NCBI GenBank assembly: GCA_913041865.1
Contig: CAJWIW010000067.1
Span: 1-5,026 of the forward strand
DNA length: 5,026 bases
Direction: 5' to 3'
Source of the DNA: an uncultured Gammaproteobacteria bacterium
GTDB taxonomy: Bacteria; Pseudomonadota; Gammaproteobacteria; GCA-002705445; GCA-002716945
Below the pieces are notes generated by a model, which worked only from the letters and a program-made list of their open reading frames with translations, was not told the origin of the DNA and did not search any database. Below, piece by piece: positions 1 to 5,026 of this stretch. Numbering within the stretch: position 1 is the first letter of the stretch; every line of letters starts with the position of its first letter. A program made the position numbers and the translations under genes.

Positions 1-83
1 TATCTGTTATAACTCAGTAAGTTTACGTGAGTATGTAATATTGTCAATTTATTTGAGGAAAAAACATAAAATATCGAGATTAT

Positions 84-1013
84 ATGAGAAATGCACTTGA
101 AATAATAAACTTAAATAAAACTTATAGAAATGGATTTAAAGCTCTAAAGAATATCAATCTAGAGATAAAGTCAGGTGATTTTTTTGCTTTCTTAGGGCCA
201 AATGGTGCTGGGAAATCTACAGTTATTGGTATTATCTCCTCACTAGTAACAATAAGCTCAGGTAAAGTAAAAGTTTTAAATGAGGACATTACCGATAATC
301 CGGATTGGGCAAAAAAGAATATAGGTATCGTGCCTCAAGAGTATAATCTTAATCAATTTATACCAATTGAAGAAACAATGATAAATGTAGGAGGCTATTT
401 TGGTATTAAGAGAAAGGATGCGCAAGCGAGAACATATGAATTATTCAATCAGCTTGGTATTTGGGACAAAAGAGATTTGACACCAAGAGAATTGTCAGGT
501 GGCATGAAAAGGAGATTAATGATTGCTAGAGCTTTAATACATAATCCTAGGATACTAATTCTAGATGAGCCAACCGCAGGAGTAGATACTGAATTACGTT
601 TAACAATGTGGGATTTCTTTCAGGATATTAATAAGAAAGGCGTAACGATAATATTAACTACACATTATTTGGAAGAAGCAGAAAGGTTATGTAAGAATCT
701 AGCAATCATACATAAAGGTGAGATAATTCAAAATTCTTCAATGACAGATATATACAACATAAAAAAGAATAAAACATATCTTGTTAAATCAAGTAATAAA
801 ATTAACTCGGACATAGAGTTAGATCAATTTAACATAAATGTTCTGGATGAATATACTATTGAAATTACTTGTGATAATAAGTTTAATATATCTGATATCA
901 TAAATGCGCTTAACAAAAAAAATGTTTCAGTACTCAATATAATAAATAAGAGAAATCAATTAGAGGAATTATTTATGGAGTTAACAAATGCCGGAGTTGC
1001 CAATGACAGCTGA
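84..1013 (+). CDS. yadG: ABC-2 type exporter, ATP-binding protein (YadG-like)
   Basis: This is the cytoplasmic ATPase that powers the membrane permease encoded immediately downstream. All the expected motifs are visible in its 309 residues: Walker A GPNGAGKST (38-46), Q-loop glutamine at 85 in VPQE, ABC signature LSGGM (137-141), Walker B ILILDEP (157-163), D-loop AGVD (165-168) and the H-loop histidine at 194. Roughly residues 230-309 form the divergent C-terminal tail typical of ABC-2 exporter ATPases. From memory, length and N-terminus match E. coli YadG (about 308 aa), which supports the ATG at 84; the in-frame stop at 54-56 leaves little room for an earlier start. The ribosome-binding site is weak (GAG at 76-78; a better GAGG at 55-58 is too distant). 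The 3' end overlaps the permease gene, so the two are translationally coupled. The exported substrate is unknown, and the related NodI/daunorubicin-resistance names should not be read as function. Confidence 0.93.
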   Translation: MRNALEIINLNKTYRNGFKALKNINLEIKSGDFFAFLGPNGAGKSTVIGIISSLVTISSGKVKVLNEDITDNPDWAKKNIGIVPQEYNLNQFIPIEETMINVGGYFGIKRKDAQARTYELFNQLGIWDKRDLTPRELSGGMKRRLMIARALIHNPRILILDEPTAGVDTELRLTMWDFFQDINKKGVTIILTTHYLEEAERLCKNLAIIHKGEIIQNSSMTDIYNIKKNKTYLVKSSNKINSDIELDQFNINVLDEYTIEITCDNKFNISDIINALNKKNVSVLNIINKRNQLEELFMELTNAGVANDS

Positions 1014-1773
1014 TCATATTGTTGCTTTCAAAACAATAATACGAAAAGAATTTTTAAGATTTGCGAGGATCTGGATTCAAACAATACTTCCATCTGTAAT
1101 AACGATGTTTCTCTATATAACAATCTTTGGAAATTTTATCGGTGATAAGATCGGGAGCATAAAAGAATTTAGCTACATAGAATACATCATACCAGGTCTT
1201 ATAATTATTCCTATTATCACTAATTCTTATATGAATGTAGTTGGATCCTTTTATAGCGGAAGGTTTCAAAAAAGCACAGAGGAGCTTTTAGTCTCACCCG
1301 TACCAAATTGGATAATATTGGTTGGATATGTCAGCGGCGGAGTTCTTCGTGCTTTCATCGTCGGATTTGCTGTTTATTTGGTCACGATATTCTTCATAGA
1401 CATCCCTATACACAACCTCCCTTTTGTCTTATTTATTACACTTCTCACAGCTTTTTTATTTTCGATTGCTGGCTTTATTAATGCAGCTTATGCCAAAAGT
1501 TTTGATGACATCAATATAGTCCCAACATTTGTATTAAATCCGCTAACATATCTTGGAGGAACTTTTTATTCTATTGAGTCACTTCCGGAAATCTGGCAAG
1601 ATGTTTCGCTATTTAATCCTATTGCGTATATTGTGAGTGTATTTAGGTATGGGTTTTTAGGATTAGAAGAATCTAGTATATATTTATCTTTAGCAATAAT
1701 TATTGTTTTTATTGTTATTTTATTTAAGATAGGGTTAATAATGCTTGAAAAGGGCATTGGGATAAAAAACTAA
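988..1773 (+). CDS. yadH: ABC-2 type exporter, membrane permease (YadH-like)
   Basis: This is the integral inner-membrane subunit pairing with the YadG-like ATPase. The 261 residues have a short cytoplasmic N-terminus with the charged KEFLRFARIW stretch, then about six hydrophobic segments. The ABC-2 permease signature region is present: FDDINIVPTFVLNPLTYLGG near residues 172-191, followed by FYSIESLPEIW and FNPIAYIVSVFRYGF. These closely resemble E. coli YadH as remembered. The gene overlaps the ATPase by 26 bases. Two ATG starts are plausible: 988 (GGAG at 977-980, 7 bases upstream) and 1003 (GGAG at 993-996, 6 bases upstream). The latter gives 256 aa, the YadH length, and aligns better at the N-terminus, so it may be the real one; the longer form is listed. 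The stop codon directly abuts the B12 riboswitch. The substrate is not deducible. Confidence 0.92.
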   Translation: MPELPMTADHIVAFKTIIRKEFLRFARIWIQTILPSVITMFLYITIFGNFIGDKIGSIKEFSYIEYIIPGLIIIPIITNSYMNVVGSFYSGRFQKSTEELLVSPVPNWIILVGYVSGGVLRAFIVGFAVYLVTIFFIDIPIHNLPFVLFITLLTAFLFSIAGFINAAYAKSFDDINIVPTFVLNPLTYLGGTFYSIESLPEIWQDVSLFNPIAYIVSVFRYGFLGLEESSIYLSLAIIIVFIVILFKIGLIMLEKGIGIKN

Positions 1774-1873
1774 ACCTTATGAAATAAGGAAAGCTCAGTT
1801 AATTTCTGGCACTACCCCCGTAACGGTAAAGTCCGAACACTTATATGATAAGGTCCCTAGAAACGGGAGGTTT
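1774..1873 (+). promoter_or_regulatory. Cobalamin (B12) riboswitch, compact form, translational
   Basis: A cis-acting RNA leader expected to bind a cobalamin and repress btuB. The conserved core reads AAGGAAA (1786-1792), a P4 hairpin, then CCCCCGUAACGGUAA (1815-1829) and AGUCCGAACAC (1830-1840), matching the B12-box consensus. A consistent fold is visible: P1 ACCUUAU (1774-1780) with AUAAGGU (1848-1854); P3 AUAAG (1784-1788) with CUUAU (1840-1844); P4 GC-CAG (1793-1798) with CUGGC (1806-1810) around loop UUAAUUU; P5 ACU/AGU plus ACC/GGU (1811-1816 with 1825-1832) around loop CCCGUAAC. The loop segment CCCGU (1817-1821) is complementary to ACGGG (1863-1867), the expected L5-L13 kissing contact, which covers the ribosome-binding site. 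The large peripheral domain of E. coli-type elements is absent, so it resembles the short Cbl-II class first described from marine metagenomes. No U-tract terminator follows, so translational control is inferred. Confidence 0.9.
1865..1870 (+). promoter_or_regulatory. btuB ribosome-binding site embedded in riboswitch
   Basis: GGGAGG lies 8 bases before the GTG start of btuB and is the only good Shine-Dalgarno for it, which settles the choice of start. Its first three bases are part of ACGGG (1863-1867), complementary to riboswitch loop L5. Its last three, AGG, can pair with CCU (1856-1858) as a short P13 stem. Cobalamin binding would therefore be expected to hide the whole site from the ribosome. 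Confidence 0.8.
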
Positions 1874-1878
1874 CAAGA

Positions 1879-3645
1879 GTGGGGAAATTTATAAAAGTAA
1901 TTGTTACTGTTTTTTTAGTGACAAGCACTCATTTATCAGCTGAAACATTTTTAGATAAAGTGGTCGTTACACCGCTCAAAAAACCAACAAAGATATTCAA
2001 TACTTTCAATAATGTCCAAGTTATAACCTCAAAAGATATAAAACTACAAGGTTACAAATCAATAAACGAAATACTTAGCAGATCAAGTTCAATCAGCATT
2101 GGTAGCAATGGGGGCCATGGTCAGACTAAATCAGTATTTCTCAGAGGGACAGAGAGTAATCATACCAAAGTACTGATAAATGGTGTCAACTTAAACCCAG
2201 GAACATTAGGCGTTCCATCTATTCAACACATATCCGTTGATATGATAGAGAGTATAGAGATCTCTAAAGGAAGCATGTCAACACTCTATGGGAAAGATAC
2301 CATAGGTGGTGTTATTAATATCATCACAAAGAAGAATCAAGGTAATCAAATTTCTATAAATAGAGGAACTCATAACACAAATAATTTTGTTTATTCGGGT
2401 GGCTTCGATTATTTGAATCATAATTTTTCTACTAATTTTAGTAGATTAGAGTCAGATTCTTATAAAGCAAAGGTTACCTCCACAAAAAATCATAAGTATG
2501 ACACAACAAATCTAGATTTAAATTATATAATGAATATTGGGTATAACGAAATATCTACTAATTACTATAGGAGTACAGGTAACACAGAATATGACAGCTT
2601 TGGCTCCAACCTTAATCAAAATCATAGAGATAGTCATATTAAATTTAACATTAATCATATCTTTTCTAATTCTCATTTAGATCTTTTTTATGTGAAAAAA
2701 ACAAATGAAATAAATCAAGCAGCTCCATCGGCAACTGATTATACACATACGAAGGTAAATGCTTTAGGTTTAGAGTATATGATCCCCATAAATGAATTAG
2801 ATCATATACTATTTGGAATAGATTATGCTGACGAGGCTATGTATGAACTTTCATACGGCACCTCTTTTAAACATACTAATAAAATAAAACAAGCTTATGC
2901 AAGTTCAACTTTTAGTGCTACAAATAATCTCCAAACCAATCTTGGCATAAGAGTACAAAATCACTCAACGTATAATAACTTTACGTCAGGGAATATTGGA
3001 ATAAATTACTATATTAATCCTAAATTAGTATTGTCCAGCGCATTAGCGAAATCCTTCAGAGCGCCTGATGCGACAGATCTATTTGGGTATGGTGGTAATA
3101 ACAAACTTACTCCTGAAGAATCAAAAACAAGCGAAATAAGCCTAAGATATCGAATATCAGACGACGAATCCTTTGCTGGTACTTTTTTCCACAACAGGAT
3201 TACAAACCTCATCGAGTCGGATGGAACAAAGATGCAGAATATAAATAAAGCTGAAATTACTGGTATAGATATCTCGTATGCAAGGTATGTAAATGATACA
3301 AAGTATGACATTCAATATACATATCAAGAACCAAAAGATAAAACTAACAATGTGGTTTTATCCAGGAGACCTAGGAATCGAATGGTCGGTAATGTAACTC
3401 ATTTTTTTAAAAACGCAGAAAGTGTTGCTATCACAACAACTTATGAGTCTAACAGAGATAACTCTATATATGACACAAATCAATTAGGAAGTTATTTTCT
3501 GGTAGATGTGAATTATTTAAAGAATATTCATGGTTATACTATGGGATTTAAAATAAATAATTTACTAGATAAGAATTATCGACTGGCACATAACTATAAT
3601 ACTGGTGGCAGATCTTTTAACTTAAGCATAAAGAGTAATTTCTAG
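1879..3645 (+). CDS. btuB: TonB-dependent vitamin B12 receptor BtuB
   Basis: This outer-membrane receptor would take up cobalamin (and perhaps other corrinoids) into the periplasm using energy from TonB-ExbB-ExbD. The 588 residues start with a signal peptide (1-21, cleavage probably after LSA), then a TonB box at 26-32 (DKVVVTP). The plug domain covers about 37-151, with the hallmarks VFLRGTESNHTKVLINGV (86-103), ESIEISKGSMSTLYG (124-138) and GGVINII (143-149). The remainder is a beta-barrel of alternating strands. The C-terminus NLLDKNYRLAHNYNTGGRSF...SNF resembles that of E. coli BtuB (about 614 aa), including the terminal phenylalanine used by the BAM assembly machinery. Translation starts at GTG, fixed by GGGAGG 8 bases upstream; the next methionine would remove the signal peptide. 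The B12 riboswitch directly upstream independently supports a cobalamin substrate over an iron siderophore. It is followed after 11 bases by the DUF6580-like gene, probably on the same transcript. Confidence 0.93.
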   Translation: MGKFIKVIVTVFLVTSTHLSAETFLDKVVVTPLKKPTKIFNTFNNVQVITSKDIKLQGYKSINEILSRSSSISIGSNGGHGQTKSVFLRGTESNHTKVLINGVNLNPGTLGVPSIQHISVDMIESIEISKGSMSTLYGKDTIGGVINIITKKNQGNQISINRGTHNTNNFVYSGGFDYLNHNFSTNFSRLESDSYKAKVTSTKNHKYDTTNLDLNYIMNIGYNEISTNYYRSTGNTEYDSFGSNLNQNHRDSHIKFNINHIFSNSHLDLFYVKKTNEINQAAPSATDYTHTKVNALGLEYMIPINELDHILFGIDYADEAMYELSYGTSFKHTNKIKQAYASSTFSATNNLQTNLGIRVQNHSTYNNFTSGNIGINYYINPKLVLSSALAKSFRAPDATDLFGYGGNNKLTPEESKTSEISLRYRISDDESFAGTFFHNRITNLIESDGTKMQNINKAEITGIDISYARYVNDTKYDIQYTYQEPKDKTNNVVLSRRPRNRMVGNVTHFFKNAESVAITTTYESNRDNSIYDTNQLGSYFLVDVNYLKNIHGYTMGFKINNLLDKNYRLAHNYNTGGRSFNLSIKSNF

Positions 3646-3656
3646 TATAAAATATT

Positions 3657-4202
3657 ATGATAAAAGAATTTAACACGATAAAAATTAGTACAAGATATTT
3701 AATAATATTATTTTTAGTATTTTTACTTGTAGTGAGTCGTAGTCTTTCTTTTATACCTAACTTTACGCCTACCATATCTTTGATAGTTTTTGCATCGACT
3801 ATGTTTAGAAATTATTATATCTTGGCATCTATTGTCATTGTCTCTCAACTGATAAGTGATTATTTTCTAGGTTACTATTCTTCAATATTCTTTGTTTATT
3901 TGGGATACATTTTATTAGCTTTTGCATCTAAATTTATTTTAAAAGAAATCAATTTCGTATCTATAATAGGTACATCGATCATATCAGTTTTTATATTTTT
4001 CCTCGTGAGCAACTATGGAGTTTGGCAGATGATGAACATATACGAATATAGTCTCAGTGGCCTTATAGAGTGTTATATTGCAGGTATTCCATTCCTAAAA
4101 TACAGTCTCATATCTACATTGCTTTATTCAACAACAATGTATGTCCTGTTTAGGCACATACTTTTTAGATATTTAGGAACTAAAACTGTAATTTACAAAT
4201 AG
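3657..4202 (+). CDS. DUF6580-like small membrane protein, candidate cobalamin inner-membrane transporter
   Basis: A 181-residue, very hydrophobic protein with about five or six membrane segments (roughly 11-30, 37-57, 58-72, 75-95, 100-118, 148-170), the size and shape of an ECF-transporter S component. Motifs remembered from the DUF6580 'putative transport protein' family can be seen: SFIPNFTPTISLI (31-43), SDYFLGYY (67-74), SNYGVW (118-123) and GLIECYIAGIPF (135-146), with a single cysteine at 139. The start ATG follows the btuB stop by 11 bases and lacks a clear Shine-Dalgarno, suggesting translational coupling to btuB. Position behind a B12 riboswitch and btuB, with no btuCDF in the window, suggests that it moves cobalamin or a precursor across the inner membrane, by analogy with the solitary S component BtuM. 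That role is inferred; family membership was judged by eye. Confidence 0.78.
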   Translation: MIKEFNTIKISTRYLIILFLVFLLVVSRSLSFIPNFTPTISLIVFASTMFRNYYILASIVIVSQLISDYFLGYYSSIFFVYLGYILLAFASKFILKEINFVSIIGTSIISVFIFFLVSNYGVWQMMNIYEYSLSGLIECYIAGIPFLKYSLISTLLYSTTMYVLFRHILFRYLGTKTVIYK

Positions 4203-4209
4203 TTGAGCT

Positions 4210-5026
4210 TTAGTCAAACTTTAGCTGACCACCTGTTTTATACTCGGTAACTCTTGTCTCAAAGAAATTCTTTTCTTTTTTAAGATCCATTATTTCAGAC
4301 ATCCATTCAAACGGATTAGTTGCACCAGGGAATTGTTCTGGTAAACCAACCTGAGCCAGTCTTCTATTTGCTATAAATTTAATGAATTCCTCGTACAGAC
4401 TTGCATTAATTCCAAGAATCGGTTTTGGCATCGTGTCGTATGCGTATTGAGTTTCTAATTTAACCCCAGTCATAATTAAATCAACCATCTCTGATTTAAA
4501 ACTATCTGTCCATAACTCAGGATTCTCAAGTTTTATTTGATTAATGACATCAATACCGAAGTTCATATGCATTGATTCGTCTCTTAAAATATATTGAAAT
4601 TGTTGAGCGACCCCAGTCAATTTGTTTCTTCTACCCATAGATAGTATTTGAGTGAAACCTACGTAGAAAAAGATACCCTCAAATACAACATAGAATGCTA
4701 TTAGATCTCTAAGTAGTCTTTGATTATTTTCTTTTGACCCAGTTTTGAAATTTGGATCACCAAGACTTTGAGTAAATGGTAACGCCCACTCTGCTTTTGT
4801 TGCTACTGCAGGTATTTCTCTATACATATTAAATATACGTGTTTCTTCAAGACCAAGCGACTGAACGCAATATGTGTATGCATGCGTATGTATTGCTTCT
4901 TCAAATGCTTGTCTAAGTAAATATTGTCTGCATTCCGGATTTGTTATATGCCTATAAACAGCAAGAACTAGATTATTTGCCACAAGTGAATCAGCAGTAG
5001 AGAAGAATCCTAGATTAACTTCAACA
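4210..5026 (-). CDS. nrdB: Ribonucleotide reductase class Ia, beta subunit NrdB (partial, N-terminus off window)
   Basis: This subunit carries the diiron centre and tyrosyl radical that start reduction of ribonucleoside diphosphates to deoxyribonucleotides in the NrdA partner. The reading frame stays open to the right edge (about 271 codons visible, beginning EVNLGFFSTADSLVANN), so the true start and the first metal ligand (Asp84 in E. coli) lie outside. A GTG at 4981-4983 within LVANN is internal, not a start. Visible ligands are the Glu and His of EEAIHTHAY (4872-4898), with the probable radical tyrosine at its end; the Glu of VFEGIFFY (4663-4686); and the Glu and His of RDESMHM (4561-4581). 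The C-terminus FFETRVTEYKTGGQLKFD provides the tail that docks into NrdA. The enzyme does not depend on B12, so its link to the neighbouring uptake genes is positional. It is convergent with the DUF6580-like gene after a 7-base gap. Confidence 0.94.
   Translation of the reverse strand, partial: VEVNLGFFSTADSLVANNLVLAVYRHITNPECRQYLLRQAFEEAIHTHAYTYCVQSLGLEETRIFNMYREIPAVATKAEWALPFTQSLGDPNFKTGSKENNQRLLRDLIAFYVVFEGIFFYVGFTQILSMGRRNKLTGVAQQFQYILRDESMHMNFGIDVINQIKLENPELWTDSFKSEMVDLIMTGVKLETQYAYDTMPKPILGINASLYEEFIKFIANRRLAQVGLPEQFPGATNPFEWMSEIMDLKKEKNFFETRVTEYKTGGQLKFD

Noticed and set aside
1..83. Possible promoter for the exporter operon (TTGTCA at 41-46 with TAAAAT at 67-72)
   Set aside because: The spacing is 20 bases and such matches are common in AT-rich DNA; the window also begins here, so an upstream operon member cannot be excluded.
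1054..1269. 71-codon open frame on the minus strand
   Set aside because: Lies entirely within the well-supported permease gene, shows no recognisable protein features and is a shadow frame.
1713..1742. Possible promoter for the riboswitch-btuB transcript inside the permease gene (TTGTTA 1713-1718, TAATAA 1736-1741)
   Set aside because: The spacing is 17 bases, but both boxes match consensus poorly and the sequence is constrained by the coding region.
1566..1757. 63-codon open frame on the minus strand
   Set aside because: Antisense to the conserved permease C-terminus; composition reflects the complement of hydrophobic codons.
1855..1878. Intrinsic terminator formed by CCC (1855-1857) and GGG (1865-1867)
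   Set aside because: The stem is short and followed by only three U residues, with the ribosome-binding site inside it; translational control fits better.
3009..3311. 100-codon open frame on the minus strand
   Set aside because: Antisense to the btuB barrel region, with no motif and no ribosome-binding site of note.
4210..4983. Reading nrdB as a complete gene starting at the GTG at 4981-4983
   Set aside because: The frame continues without a stop to the window edge and encodes conserved NrdB sequence upstream, so the gene is truncated by the window and that GTG is an internal valine codon.

Overview
This is an AT-rich window with dense, standard-code bacterial genes. The gene families (a YadG/YadH-type ABC pair, a BtuB-type outer-membrane receptor with TonB box, a class Ia ribonucleotide reductase small subunit) point to a Gram-negative bacterium. 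It is probably a gammaproteobacterium with a small, compact genome, as in AT-rich marine lineages. The lineage is inferred from gene style and cannot be proved from this window.

Layout: (1) 84-1773, + strand: two overlapping genes for an ABC-2 exporter, the ATPase (YadG-like) and the membrane permease (YadH-like). (2) 1774-1873: a compact cobalamin (vitamin B12) riboswitch that begins at the base after the permease stop codon. Its 3' end carries the Shine-Dalgarno sequence of the next gene. (3) 1879-3645: a BtuB-like TonB-dependent receptor with a GTG start. (4) 3657-4202: a small polytopic membrane protein resembling the DUF6580 'putative transport protein' family, 11 bases downstream of btuB. 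(5) 4210-5026, - strand: the C-terminal part of nrdB, cut by the right edge and convergent with the preceding gene after only 7 bases.

Central reading: riboswitch, btuB and the DUF6580-like gene form a small cobalamin-uptake unit. BtuB would bring cobalamin across the outer membrane using TonB energy. The small membrane protein is the obvious candidate for the inner-membrane step, because no BtuC, BtuD or BtuF is present here. Control is most likely at translation: the conserved C-rich loop L5 (CCCGU, 1817-1821) is exactly complementary to ACGGG (1863-1867), which overlaps the GGGAGG ribosome-binding site (1865-1870), and there is no U-rich terminator. The upstream exporter may share the transcript, but nothing in its sequence ties it to B12.

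The most noteworthy signals are the compact riboswitch with its ribosome-binding site inside the kissing-loop partner, a repeated CUUAU/AUAAG word that lets the aptamer's closing helices refold into two local hairpins, and the uncharacterised membrane protein as a possible stand-alone cobalamin transporter. There is no gene-free stretch longer than 300 bases. The only non-coding stretches are 1-83 (no secure feature), the riboswitch leader, and gaps of 11 and 7 bases.
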